DNA of 64,000 nt. Source: Candidatus Dechloromonas phosphorivorans (GTDB lineage Bacteria; Pseudomonadota; Gammaproteobacteria; Burkholderiales; Rhodocyclaceae). The DNA lies in the NCBI GenBank assembly GCA_016714975.1, contig JADKBR010000005.1, positions 186,001 through 250,000 of the forward strand, read 5' to 3'. How positions within the stretch are numbered: position 1 is the stretch's first letter; each line of letters begins with the position of its first letter. A program made the translations under genes and the position numbers. The notes under the pieces were generated by a model, which worked only from the letters and a program-made list of their open reading frames with translations, was not told the origin of the DNA and ran no database searches. Below, in pieces: positions 17,984 through 26,815 of this stretch.

Positions 17984-18637
17984 ATGAATATCGAGCAAGC
18001 GCGCTTCAACATGATCGAACAGCAGATCCGGCCTTGGGAGGTCCTGGATCCGCAAGTTCTCGACCTGCTTTTCGTCGTCAAGCGCGAGGATTTTGCCCCC
18101 GCCGCTTATCGCAACCTGGCCTTTGCCGACATGGAGATTCCCATTGGTAGCGGGCAGGTGATGCTTGCGCCGCGCATCGAGGCGCGACTGCTGCAGGAAC
18201 TCGGTATCCAGAACACCGACAAGGTGCTGGAAATCGGCGCCGGCAGCGGTTACATGGCTGCCTTGCTGGCCGCCCGCGCAGAGTACGTGATCAGCATCGA
18301 ATCGCGACCCGAGCTGGCCGATTTCGCGCGCCAGAACCTTGCTCGCGCCGACGTCGCAAATGTCACGGTTGAAGTGGGCAATGGCATCAACGGCTGGGCT
18401 CAGCGCGGTCCCTATGACGCGATTGTCGTTTCCGGTTCACTGCCTGAGTTGCCCGACGCCCTGCTCAAGCAATTGCGTGTCGGCGGCCGCCTGGTGGCCG
18501 TCGTGGGCAAGGCTCCAGTCATGGAAGCCCAGTTGATTACGTGCAGCAGCGAAGGCATATACAACACCATCAACCTGTTCGAAACGGCCGTTCCGGCTCT
18601 CGATGGCGCGGAAGCGAGACAAGGCTTTTCGTTCTGA
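17984..18637 (+). CDS. pcm: protein-L-isoaspartate O-methyltransferase family protein
   Basis: 217 residues. The SAM-binding motif I is LEIGAGSGYMAALLA (near residue 80), preceded by the PCMT signature QVMLAPRIEARLL in place of the usual PxxxA. These enzymes methylate isoaspartyl residues in damaged proteins, using S-adenosylmethionine. In betaproteobacteria a divergent copy commonly sits before tolC, as here, where its role is unproven. The stop overlaps the rhodanese start by 1 nt (TGATG), so the two are co-translated. Confidence 0.88.
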   Translation: MNIEQARFNMIEQQIRPWEVLDPQVLDLLFVVKREDFAPAAYRNLAFADMEIPIGSGQVMLAPRIEARLLQELGIQNTDKVLEIGAGSGYMAALLAARAEYVISIESRPELADFARQNLARADVANVTVEVGNGINGWAQRGPYDAIVVSGSLPELPDALLKQLRVGGRLVAVVGKAPVMEAQLITCSSEGIYNTINLFETAVPALDGAEARQGFSF

Positions 18638-18960
18638 TGCAACAGATTCGCGCACGACAACTGGCTGAGTGGCTGTCCGACGACAGCCGCCGGAAGCCCG
18701 TTCTGCTGGACGTGCGCGAGCCATGGGAATTCCAGGTGTGTCACCTTCCGGACTCCCGGCATATTCCCATGGCCCTGATCCCGACGCGCCGTGAAGAACT
18801 GGATCCGGGTGACGAGATTGTCGTTATCTGTCATCACGGCGGGCGCAGTATGCAGGCCGCACTGTTTCTGGAACATCAGGGACACTCCTCGGTCATCAAC
18901 CTGACGGGGGGCGTCAATGCCTGGGCTGACGAAGTTGACCCAAACTTCCCGCGCTATTGA
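18637..18960 (+). CDS. rhodanese-like sulfurtransferase
   Basis: 107 residues, a single rhodanese domain. The catalytic loop is CHHGGRS, and the first-strand motif LLDVREPWEF and the end motif LTGGVNAW fit the family. Single-domain rhodaneses move sulfane sulfur from donors to thiols or cyanide. The start at 18637 overlaps the pcm stop by 1 nt, and the tolC ATG follows 7 nt after the stop. Physiological acceptor unknown. Confidence 0.93.
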   Translation: MQQIRARQLAEWLSDDSRRKPVLLDVREPWEFQVCHLPDSRHIPMALIPTRREELDPGDEIVVICHHGGRSMQAALFLEHQGHSSVINLTGGVNAWADEVDPNFPRY

Positions 18961-18967
18961 GGGTGCC

Positions 18968-20296
18968 ATGAAAAGACTCGTCTGGCTGCTTTTCGCCTTG
19001 TCGCCGTCCGGCCCGTTGTGGGCGGCCGATTTGTTGCAGATTTACAACGAAGCGCGGATCAACGATGCAACCTACGCCGCTGCCCAGGCGACGCTCGAAG
19101 CAGGGCGCGAGAAGTTGCCACAGGCACGCGCCGGGCTGCTGCCGACGCTTTCGCTGAGCGGCAATTCCTTGTGGAACAATAACGATCTTTCGCTCCGCAG
19201 CAGCGGCAGAACGGACAACTTCAAGTTCAACAGCAACGGCTACACGCTCACGCTGAGCCAGCCTTTGTTCCGCTGGCAGAACTGGGTGGGTTACGACCAG
19301 TCGAAGTTTCAGGTTGCCCAGGCGGAGGCGGGCTTTGTCCAGGCTGGACAGGATCTCATCCTGCGCACTGCCCAGGCGTACTTCGACGTGCTTTTTGCGA
19401 TGGAGAACCTCAAGGCCTTGCGTGCCAACAAGCTCTCGATCGAACAGCAGCTCGCCTCCGCCAAGAAGAATTTCGAGGTGGGCACGGCGACCATTACCGA
19501 TTCCCAGGAAGCGCAAGCCCGCTTCGATCTCGCCACTGCCCAGGAGATCGGTGCGGAGAATGATCTGGAAGTGAAGCGGCGTGCGCTGCAGTTGATCCTT
19601 GGCAAGGAACCCGGCCCCTTGGCGCCGCTACGCAAAGAGGCACAGTTATCGCCACCTGAGCCAGCCGACATGAAGCAATGGGCCGCTGCCGCTGAAAAGG
19701 ACAGCATTGCCGTCCAGATCCAGCTGGCCGCTTCCGAGATTGCTTCACGCGAGGTCGACAAGCAGCGCGCGGGTCATTATCCGACGCTTGATCTGGTAGC
19801 CAACAAGGGATCGTCGGTTGGATTCGCGGGCGTGGGCGCGGGCCTGATCGACAGCGACTTCCAGAACATCGGGGTACAGTTGAACCTGCCCATTTTTCAG
19901 GGTGGTCTGGTTGCCTCGCGCCAGAGCGAGGCCAGTGCCAACCGCGCCGCCGCCGAGTCGAACCTCGAGGCGACACGCCGCAATGCGGCACTGGCCGCTC
20001 GCCAGTATTACCTTGGCGTGGTCAATGGCCTCGCGGAGATTGGCGCCCTGCGCGCCGCGCTTGTTTCCTCACAGTCATCGCTTGAGTCGAACAAACTGGG
20101 CTACGAAGTCGGCGTGCGCATCACCATCGACGTGCTGAATGCCGACAATCAGGTGTACGTCGTGAGGCGCGACCTCGCCAAGGCAGTTCTCAATACGCTG
20201 ATGGCGCAATTCAAGCTGAAAGCGGCCGTCGGTACCTTGAGCGAAGACGACGTGGTGGCGGCTAACGCGCTGCTCGATCCGGCGGCGGCTCAATAG
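18968..20296 (+). CDS. tolC: TolC-type outer membrane efflux channel
   Basis: 442 residues. A cleavable signal peptide (about residues 1-20, ending PLWAAD) precedes two OEP repeats with long helical stretches, including LLQIYNEA and GLLPTLSLSG at the start and GVRITIDVLNADNQVY near the end. TolC proteins form the trimeric outer-membrane duct for RND and ABC exporters and type I secretion. An RND pump lacking its own outer-membrane part lies at 37983-42221 and could use it; this pairing is inferred. The gene ends in a 35-nt convergent overlap with waaA. Confidence 0.94.
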   Translation: MKRLVWLLFALSPSGPLWAADLLQIYNEARINDATYAAAQATLEAGREKLPQARAGLLPTLSLSGNSLWNNNDLSLRSSGRTDNFKFNSNGYTLTLSQPLFRWQNWVGYDQSKFQVAQAEAGFVQAGQDLILRTAQAYFDVLFAMENLKALRANKLSIEQQLASAKKNFEVGTATITDSQEAQARFDLATAQEIGAENDLEVKRRALQLILGKEPGPLAPLRKEAQLSPPEPADMKQWAAAAEKDSIAVQIQLAASEIASREVDKQRAGHYPTLDLVANKGSSVGFAGVGAGLIDSDFQNIGVQLNLPIFQGGLVASRQSEASANRAAAESNLEATRRNAALAARQYYLGVVNGLAEIGALRAALVSSQSSLESNKLGYEVGVRITIDVLNADNQVYVVRRDLAKAVLNTLMAQFKLKAAVGTLSEDDVVAANALLDPAAAQ

Positions 20297-21536
20297 CTGC
20301 GGAGCAGATTACCGCCAGTGTCCGTTCGCTGGCTCCACGATGGTTTGCCGCAAAGCGCCGGGCGGCAATCCGCATTTCCTGAAGCCTTGGCCTGTCTGCC
20401 AGTGATTCGATGATGGCCTTGATTACACCGCCCGCATCGGCAACCCGGTGTGCGGCGCCAGCAGCTATGGCGTCGTTGGTGGCCTGGAGAAAGTTGAAGG
20501 TGTGCGGCCCGACGAGGACCGGACAGCCGCAGGATGCAGCCTCGATCAGGTTCTGGCCACCGAGCGGCAACAGGCTGCCGCCAATGAAGGCAATATCTGC
20601 CAGTGTGAAATAGGCGGCCATTTCACCCATGCTGTCGCCCAGCCAGACCTTCGTTGTCTTGTCCGGCAGACCGCGGCTGCGCTGCATGAATTCCATACCG
20701 CGTTGCGCCAGTAGCGTGGCGACTTCCGTGAAGCGCTGTGGGTGGCGAGGTACGAGGACCAGCAACGCGCGAGTCGCGGCAACTCCTTGCCAGGCATCAA
20801 GTAACAGCGCTTCTTCACCCTCACGCGTGCTGGCCGCCAGCCAGATCTGGCGGTCGCCCAGCGCCTCGCGCCAGGCGTGACCCAAGGCAATCTTCTCGGG
20901 TGGCGGGGTCACATCGAACTTGAGATTGCCGCAGACACTCACCTTGCCCGCGCCGAGCGCCGCAATTCGCTCGCCATCGCCGGGCGTCTGCGCAGCAACC
21001 GCACTGAGGGCGGAAAAGGCGGGCCGAGCCAGCGCGGCAAGCTTCCCGTAACCACGCGCCGAGCGTTCCGACAGGCGGGCATTGGCGAGGATGACCGGGA
21101 ACCCTCTTTCCTTTGCCGCCGCCAGCAGATTCGGCCAGATTTCGGTTTCCATCAGCACCCCGAGGCTCGGCGAAAAATGCCGGAAAAAGCGGTCGACCGC
21201 ATCCGGGTAGTCGTACGGAAGGTAAGCCTGGATCACGCGGTCACCGTAAACCTCGCGCCCCGCCTCGCGGCCGGTAGGCGTCATGCAGGTGAGCAGGATC
21301 CGGTGATCGGGCCAGGCACGCTGCATGGCTTCGATGAGCGGTTGCGCCGCGCGCGTCTCGCCGACCGAAACAGCGTGCACCCAGATCAGCTTTTCCGGTG
21401 AAGGCGCGCGGTAGAACGCCCAGCGCTCGGCGAGATTCCGCAGATATTCAGCTTGCTGGCGGGAACGCCAGAGCAGGCGCAGCAGGATCAGCGGCGTCGC
21501 CAGGTAGATGACCAGGCTGTAGAGCAGGCGCGCCAT
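20262..21536 (-). CDS. waaA: 3-deoxy-D-manno-octulosonic acid (Kdo) transferase
   Basis: WaaA (KdtA) adds Kdo from CMP-Kdo to lipid IVA on the cytoplasmic side of the inner membrane. The 424-residue GT30 protein has one N-terminal membrane helix (residues 5-20) and family motifs WVHAVSVGETRAA, GVLMETEIWPN and FIGGSLLPLGGQN. Its ATG overlaps the waaC stop by 1 nt, linking Kdo and heptose addition in one operon. Confidence 0.96.
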   Translation of the reverse strand: MARLLYSLVIYLATPLILLRLLWRSRQQAEYLRNLAERWAFYRAPSPEKLIWVHAVSVGETRAAQPLIEAMQRAWPDHRILLTCMTPTGREAGREVYGDRVIQAYLPYDYPDAVDRFFRHFSPSLGVLMETEIWPNLLAAAKERGFPVILANARLSERSARGYGKLAALARPAFSALSAVAAQTPGDGERIAALGAGKVSVCGNLKFDVTPPPEKIALGHAWREALGDRQIWLAASTREGEEALLLDAWQGVAATRALLVLVPRHPQRFTEVATLLAQRGMEFMQRSRGLPDKTTKVWLGDSMGEMAAYFTLADIAFIGGSLLPLGGQNLIEAASCGCPVLVGPHTFNFLQATNDAIAAGAAHRVADAGGVIKAIIESLADRPRLQEMRIAARRFAANHRGASERTLAVICSAAIEPPPDRAAR

Positions 21537-22489
21537 CAGCAGAGAACCGGCTGCAGCGCTTCAAGCACGGCATCGGGCATCGGGACTTGTGCCCTGCCAC
21601 CGAGATTCCGGTAAAACCCCTCGCCAAGGACGCCGGTCAGGCCCGGGTCGGTTGCGGTAAATATGGCTACTGCGGGTGTCTTGAGCGCGACTGCCAGATG
21701 GCTCAGCCCGGTATCGACGCCAACGGCGGCCTGCGCACCAGCGAGCAGCGAAGCGAGCTCGGTGATCGACATCGGCGGCGCGGCGATGGCCTCCGGGATT
21801 GCTGCCGCCAGTCGTCCAGCACGCTCGCGCTCGACAGCACTGCCGCCAGGAAGAACCACACGGTAGCCGAGGGCCTGCAAACGTTGCCCGAGCACCGTCC
21901 ACAAAGCCTCCGGCCACAGCTTGTCGTCGCGACTGGTCGCCGTCAGGAAAACCAGATAGTGCGCCGGGGCCAGCCAGTCGAAGCGCACGGCCGGCGCTGT
22001 GATGCCGTAATCAGGTTTGCCCTCCACCGGGTAGCCGAGGGCTGCAGCGGCCAGCTTGCGGTTGCGGACGACAGCATGTTCGCTGCTAGCAACGGCGAAC
22101 CGGCGGTCGTAGAAGCGCGCAGCAAATGGCTCGCGCGCCGACCCGGAGGCGTAGCCGGAAACCGGCCCGCGAGCGAGGCGGGCGATCAGTGCGCTCTTCA
22201 GCAACCCCTGTGTGTCGACGATAGCATCGTAGAGGCAGTTTCCCATCTGGGCCCGGAGAGTTGCGATCTCCTGCCAGGTCTGGGACGAGAACAGCGCCTT
22301 GCGCCAACGCCGCACAGCAACCGGGATGACTTCCTCGACATCGGGATGTAGTCTGGGAATGGCGGCAAAACCTTCTTCCACGCACCAATCGACCACTATG
22401 CCAGGAAACTGACGCCGGATATCGCTGACCACGGGGAGATTGTGGATCACATCGCCGAGCGAGGAAGTTTTCACGAGCAGGATGCGCAT
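21536..22489 (-). CDS. waaC: LPS heptosyltransferase I
   Basis: A 317-residue GT9 glycosyltransferase that attaches the first heptose to Kdo in the LPS inner core. The opening MRILLVKTSSLGDVIHNLP is diagnostic, and the nucleotide-sugar site near the C-terminus has GVDTGLSHLAVALKTP. The start at 22489 is chosen because it places this motif at residue 1; the open frame upstream shows no protein-like sequence. It is transcribed divergently from the GT2 gene, whose start is only 40 nt away. Confidence 0.95.
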   Translation of the reverse strand: MRILLVKTSSLGDVIHNLPVVSDIRRQFPGIVVDWCVEEGFAAIPRLHPDVEEVIPVAVRRWRKALFSSQTWQEIATLRAQMGNCLYDAIVDTQGLLKSALIARLARGPVSGYASGSAREPFAARFYDRRFAVASSEHAVVRNRKLAAAALGYPVEGKPDYGITAPAVRFDWLAPAHYLVFLTATSRDDKLWPEALWTVLGQRLQALGYRVVLPGGSAVERERAGRLAAAIPEAIAAPPMSITELASLLAGAQAAVGVDTGLSHLAVALKTPAVAIFTATDPGLTGVLGEGFYRNLGGRAQVPMPDAVLEALQPVLC

Positions 22490-22529
22490 CGGCAGATAAA
22501 ATGACGGCTTTTCGAAGCGCCAATTATAG

Positions 22530-23300
22530 ATGCCCGTCTCGCGCCAGCCGCTCTCCGTTGCCATCATCACGTTGAATGCCGCCACGCAATTGGAGGCCTG
22601 CCTGCAGAGCGCACGCTTCGGCGACGAAATCGTCGTCGTCGATTCGGGAAGCAGCGACGGCACGCAGGCGCTGGCCCAGCGTCATGGCGCAAGAGTGGTT
22701 CACCAGGACTGGCTCGGCTTCGGGCCGCAGAAACAGTTTGCCGTCGAAACGGCAAGCCACGAATGGGTACTGTGTCTCGATGCCGACGAGCGGGTAACGC
22801 CGGAACTGCAGGCGGCCATCGAAAATGCCTTGAAAGACCCGTCGACCGCAGCATTCCGCTTCGCGCGCTGCAATCGCTTCCTCGGCCGCTATCTGAGACA
22901 CGGCGAGGGCTATCCGGACTGGAGCTTGCGCCTGTTCGACCGCCGTCAGGCACGCTGGTCGGACGATGCGGTGCATGAAAAGGTAATCACCCAGGGCAGG
23001 ATCGGCGAATTGCCGGGCGATCTGCTCCACGACTCCGCTGAATCGCTGGCCAGCTACCTGACCAAGCAGAACCGCTATACGACGCTGGCCGCCGATACGG
23101 CATTCGCCACCGGCAAGCGCGCCGGTTTCGGGCGTATCGCGTTCAGTCCGCTGCTGCGTTTCATCAAGTTCTACTTTATCCGGCAAGGGTTCCGCGATGG
23201 CCTGCCGGGGCTGATTCACATTGTCATCGGCTGTTGCAACAGCTTCATGAAGTATTCGAAGATATTCGAGCGCCAGAAATCAGATGCGGCGCTGCGGTAA
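22530..23300 (+). CDS. GT2-family glycosyltransferase (WaaE/KdtX-like)
   Basis: 256 residues. The GT-A fold opens with LSVAIITLNAATQLEACL, the sugar-nucleotide binding motif is IVVVDSGSSDGT and the metal-binding acidic motif is CLDADERV. This fits the LPS core beta-1,4-glucosyltransferase family WaaE/KdtX. The C-terminal region has an amphipathic helix likely to contact the membrane. Its position beside waaC and waaA supports a core-oligosaccharide role; the exact sugar is not known. Confidence 0.88.
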   Translation: MPVSRQPLSVAIITLNAATQLEACLQSARFGDEIVVVDSGSSDGTQALAQRHGARVVHQDWLGFGPQKQFAVETASHEWVLCLDADERVTPELQAAIENALKDPSTAAFRFARCNRFLGRYLRHGEGYPDWSLRLFDRRQARWSDDAVHEKVITQGRIGELPGDLLHDSAESLASYLTKQNRYTTLAADTAFATGKRAGFGRIAFSPLLRFIKFYFIRQGFRDGLPGLIHIVIGCCNSFMKYSKIFERQKSDAALR

Positions 23301-23330
23301 GATACTGACTTTCCTGTAGGGGCCAAACCC

Positions 23331-24338
23331 GTGAAAATTCTCGTCACCGGCGCCGCCGGCTTTATCGGCATGACTACCTCGCTGCGCCTGCTGGCTCGCG
23401 GTGATGAGGTCGTTGGCCTCGACAATCTGAACGACTACTACGAAGTCAGCCTCAAGGAAAATCGTCTGAAGCGGCTGACCAGTCACGCCAACTTCCGCTT
23501 CATTAAACTGGATGTCGGTGAACGCGCCGGCATGGAAGCCCTTTTTGCCAGCGAGAAATTCGACAAGGTCATCCATCTTGCTGCGCAGGCCGGCGTCCGT
23601 TACTCGATCCAGAATCCGCACGCCTACATCGACAGCAACCTGGTCGGCTTCACCAATGTCCTCGAAGGCTGCCGCCACAACGCGGTGCAGCACTTGGTCT
23701 ATGCTTCCAGTTCCAGCGTCTATGGTGGCAACACCAAAATGCCATTCTCGGAGCACGATAGCGTAGACCACCCGATCAGCCTCTATGCGGCCACCAAGAA
23801 GGCCAACGAGCTGATGGCGCACACCTACAGCCATCTCTACGGTCTGCCGACCACTGGCCTGCGCTTCTTCACCGTCTATGGCCCGTGGGGACGGCCGGAC
23901 ATGGCACTGTTCCTGTTCACCAGGGCCATCCTCGAAGGGCGGCCGATCGACGTCTTCAACCACGGCAACATGCAGCGCGATTTCACCTACGTCGACGACA
24001 TCGTCGAAGGTGTCATCCGCGTTGTGGACAAGACAGCTGCGGTCAACCCGCAATATGACCCGATTTCTGCGGACCCGGCGACCAGCAACGCGCCCTACCG
24101 CGTATTCAACATCGGCAACAACAATCCGGTGCAGTTGCTTGATTTCATCGCCGCCATCGAGGACGCACTCGGAATGAAGGCCGAAAAGCGCCTGCTGCCG
24201 CTGCAGGACGGCGACGTCCCAGCCACCTACGCCAACACCGACCTGCTCAACGACTGGGTTGGCTTCGTCCCGGGCACCACTGTCCAGGAAGGCGTCGGCC
24301 GCTTCATCGCCTGGTATCGCGATTACTACGGGATCTGA
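23331..24338 (+). CDS. NAD-dependent epimerase, UDP-glucuronate 4-epimerase-like
   Basis: 335 residues, extended short-chain dehydrogenase. The NAD-binding motif is TGAAGFIG (residues 6-13), the catalytic pair is in YAATKKANE and the Ser is in ASSSSVYGG. The segment GLDNLNDYYEVSLKENRL is characteristic of CapI/Gla-type UDP-glucuronate 4-epimerases. The product, UDP-galacturonate, feeds surface polysaccharides or LPS core. It follows the GT2 gene by 30 nt and probably belongs to the same envelope operon. Confidence 0.9.
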   Translation: MKILVTGAAGFIGMTTSLRLLARGDEVVGLDNLNDYYEVSLKENRLKRLTSHANFRFIKLDVGERAGMEALFASEKFDKVIHLAAQAGVRYSIQNPHAYIDSNLVGFTNVLEGCRHNAVQHLVYASSSSVYGGNTKMPFSEHDSVDHPISLYAATKKANELMAHTYSHLYGLPTTGLRFFTVYGPWGRPDMALFLFTRAILEGRPIDVFNHGNMQRDFTYVDDIVEGVIRVVDKTAAVNPQYDPISADPATSNAPYRVFNIGNNNPVQLLDFIAAIEDALGMKAEKRLLPLQDGDVPATYANTDLLNDWVGFVPGTTVQEGVGRFIAWYRDYYGI

Positions 24339-24398
24339 GACTTATCCGCAGCGGGCGGCACCCTGCCGTCATCGCTCAAACATGGGGACCAGGAATTC

Positions 24399-25229
24399 AT
24401 GGCAACTTACGCCATCGGCGATATTCAGGGCTGCTTCGACTCATTCCAGATGCTCCTTGAGGCGTGCAGTTTCGATCCGGCAAGAGACCGCCTGTGGCTG
24501 GTCGGCGACATGGTGAATCGCGGTCCGAAATCGCTGGAAACCCTGCGCCTGGTCAAATCGCTCGGTTCTTCGGCGGTTACCGTGCTGGGCAACCATGACC
24601 TCTATCTGCTGATGGTCGCCGAAGGTGGCGCGGAATTCCGCGGCAAGGACGATACCTTGCAGGAGATACTCGACGCGCCCGACTGCGCCGAATTGCTCGA
24701 GTGGCTGCGCCAGCAGCCTCTCTGTCACACCGAGGGCGACTACTGCCTGGTCCACGCCGGTCTGTTGCCGCAATGGTCCGCTGCCCGTGCCCGCGAACTG
24801 GCTGGTGAAGTCGAAGACGCGCTGCAAGGGCTAGGGTACAGGGAGTTCATTCTCAACCTCTGGGGCAGCAAGCCGACCGCGTGGTCTGACGATCTCGTCG
24901 GCAAGAAGCGTCTGCGGGTGATCGTCAATGCGATGACCCGGATGCGTTTCTGCTCACTCGATGGCAACATGGAATTCAAGAGCAAGGGGGAATTGGGCAG
25001 TGGGCCCGAAGGCTACCTGCCCTGGTTCGAGACTCCGAACCGGCAGAGTGCCGATTCCATCCTCGTCACTGGACACTGGTCGGCGCTGGGCCTGCGCATT
25101 ACGGCGAATCTCCTGGCTCTGGATTCAGGCTGCCTGTGGGGTGGCCACCTGACCGCCGTGCGTCTCGAGGACCGGCGGGTTTTCCAGGTCGATTGCTCGC
25201 CTGGGGAAGCCCGGCCCCTTCGGCAATAG
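24399..25229 (+). CDS. apaH: symmetrical bis(5'-nucleosyl)-tetraphosphatase
   Basis: ApaH splits diadenosine tetraphosphate into two ADP and also removes Np4 caps from RNA. The 276-residue phosphoesterase shows the metal-binding series GDIQGC (residues 6-11), GDMVNRGP and GNHDLYLL, followed by HAGLLPQW and the late GHWSALG. All metal ligands are visible. The ATG at 24399 is preceded by CCAGGA. It converges with the meh gene, with a transposase remnant between them. Confidence 0.96.
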   Translation: MATYAIGDIQGCFDSFQMLLEACSFDPARDRLWLVGDMVNRGPKSLETLRLVKSLGSSAVTVLGNHDLYLLMVAEGGAEFRGKDDTLQEILDAPDCAELLEWLRQQPLCHTEGDYCLVHAGLLPQWSAARARELAGEVEDALQGLGYREFILNLWGSKPTAWSDDLVGKKRLRVIVNAMTRMRFCSLDGNMEFKSKGELGSGPEGYLPWFETPNRQSADSILVTGHWSALGLRITANLLALDSGCLWGGHLTAVRLEDRRVFQVDCSPGEARPLRQ

Positions 25230-25239
25230 AGGCACAGGC

Positions 25240-25403
25240 TGCCGTCGGGTAGCAGCGATCACGCGGCAGCATGCCCGGCCCGATTTCACCAGGCACGGTC
25301 CTGACGTTTGCGGGTCGCCCAGATAAGTCCGGATTTCACGCACGTCACTCGCGTCGGAAACGAAAGCGATGATTCGCATCTCGCCACCCCAATGTGGACA
25401 GCG
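25240..25403 (-). mobile_element. IS91-like transposase C-terminal remnant
   Basis: On the minus strand from 25403 the translation begins RCPHWGGEMRIIAFVSD and continues VREIRTYLGDP. This matches the C-terminal end of IS91-type (Y2) transposases, usually CPxCGGxMRIIAFI followed by a helix ending HLGEP. The rest decays into unrelated sequence. The fragment abuts the meh stop codon (25407) with only 3 nt between. No complete element or terminal sequence is seen. Confidence 0.6.
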
Positions 25404-25406
25404 TGG

Positions 25407-26273
25407 CTACCGGACTGGCGTGACTTGGGCCTTGCCGCTCAGCGCCGTCGCTCCATCGGGTCCTTGCGCCTCAAGCGACAGTTGGCCCTCGCCTGCCTCT
25501 GTAGTGGTGCACACCAGACGAAATGGCGCGAGGTCGAAAAGCGGCGCTACTCCGCGGAAACTGAATTCCTGTACCCTCTGCCCCTGGTTCTGTCGTACCA
25601 GTTCCATCAGCAGGATCGCGGTCAGCGGTCCATGCACCACCAGGCCCGGATAGCCCTCTTCGCCGATCGCGTAAGGCCGGTCGTAATGAATCCGATGCGC
25701 ATTGAAGGTCAGCGCCGAGAAACGGAACAGGAGTTTCTCGTCCGGCGCCACGATGCGCGCGATGGCGCCTTCGGGTAGCGCCGGCCACTCGAGCACCCGC
25801 GGGCAGGCGAGCGCCGGTCCGGGCTCGCGGAAGACGATATCCTGCTCCTCTTCGATACACAGCCTGCCATTCTGATAGAAGCTGCAGAGCACGGACACAA
25901 AAGCCAGCGCGCCTGAACGCCCGGATTTCACTTGAATGTCTCGAATCACCGCTTCACGTCGCGCCGGCTGTCCAATCAACAGCGGGCTGTGGAAGCGCAT
26001 GCGCGCGCCGGCAAACATTCTTCGCGGATAGGGGATAGGCGGCATGAAGCCGCCGCGCTGCGGATGTCCGTCGACACCGAGCAGCGCTTGTGGCGCTCGG
26101 GGAAGGAAATAGAACCACTGCCACAGTGGCGGAAGCGCACTGCCTCTCGCGAAGGCTGTCGACGTGTCGTCGAGCATCGCCGCAGCTGCCAGCGCCGGCT
26201 CCAGGCCCAGTTCATCGTCAGTGCTCTCCTGACGGCCAATCCAACCGGCGTAATCGGCGCTCGCGTCGGTCAT
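25407..26273 (-). CDS. meh: mesaconyl-C4-CoA hydratase (FAS1-like dehydratase)
   Basis: 288 residues. An N-terminal hot-dog domain (about 10-145) and a C-terminal hot-dog domain with the hydratase motif NAHRIHYD (191-198; His196 and Asp198 probable catalytic residues) followed by GLVVHGPL. Meh of the 3-hydroxypropionate bi-cycle hydrates mesaconyl-C4-CoA to (3S)-citramalyl-CoA. The assignment rests on this architecture plus the three partners mct, mcl and mch across a 542-nt divergent gap; alone, the protein could only be called a FAS1-like dehydratase. The start at 26273 omits a poorly conserved upstream frame extension. Confidence 0.82.
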   Translation of the reverse strand: MTDASADYAGWIGRQESTDDELGLEPALAAAAMLDDTSTAFARGSALPPLWQWFYFLPRAPQALLGVDGHPQRGGFMPPIPYPRRMFAGARMRFHSPLLIGQPARREAVIRDIQVKSGRSGALAFVSVLCSFYQNGRLCIEEEQDIVFREPGPALACPRVLEWPALPEGAIARIVAPDEKLLFRFSALTFNAHRIHYDRPYAIGEEGYPGLVVHGPLTAILLMELVRQNQGQRVQEFSFRGVAPLFDLAPFRLVCTTTEAGEGQLSLEAQGPDGATALSGKAQVTPVR

Positions 26274-26815
26274 AGAGACGATCCTTTCAGGGGTTTCGGA
26301 GGTGGTTCGAACATCAGCGCAGAGCATACGGCCAAACACCGGTTTGCGCACGATCATCAGGCCAATCAGCAAACCATCTCGAAAATCTGCGCAAAGATAC
26401 CCGACTTGTCCCTATACTGCCGCCGTTGCGCCGGTTTTGGGCTTGGCTTGGGATCAGGGTCTTGGCCGGTCTTCCGACGATGCTGTCGGGAAGTGCGGCT
26501 ATGAAGGAGAGGGGAAAGTCCACCGAGTCGGGGGAGCCAAGGCTTGGAGTCGTGAGTGCCAGCGATGCAAACGTGGCTAGCGATCCTTTCGCTGATGACC
26601 GATCGCAGCGTGACGATCAAGGGCATCGCCGATCGCCGATCGCCGAACGTCGCGAGAAGTGCGAGATCTGAACACGGAATATGGGGTTGCAGCCCTTACG
26701 ATGATGAGAGGCATGAGCATTCCCCTCACCCCCGATTGCCCTCCGGCTTGTGGGCGAGAGGATATTTTTGAGTCGCTGATGCGACACTCACATTAAGGCG
26801 GGATTGGGCAGAAAG
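26274..26815. other. divergent intergenic region between meh and mct
   Basis: 542 nt without a credible gene. It must hold the promoters of both arms of the cluster, but I cannot assign a clear -10/-35 pair. A three-copy tandem repeat of ATCGCCG is at 26625-26645, and a G/C-rich imperfect palindrome is near 26722-26763. It is the obvious place to look for a regulator site or for the junction of the acquired DNA. Confidence 0.4.

Noticed and set aside
25125..25379. Minus-strand frame treated as a gene downstream of meh
   Set aside because: Its start is inside the IS91-like motif and its end is antisense to apaH; better explained as a transposase fragment followed by chance sequence.
26625..26763. 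Three tandem ATCGCCG copies and a G/C-rich palindrome upstream of mct as a CRISPR or REP element
   Set aside because: The tandem repeat is only 21 nt and the palindrome is imperfect and single; neither fits an array or a known repeat family. Noted only as part of the intergenic region.
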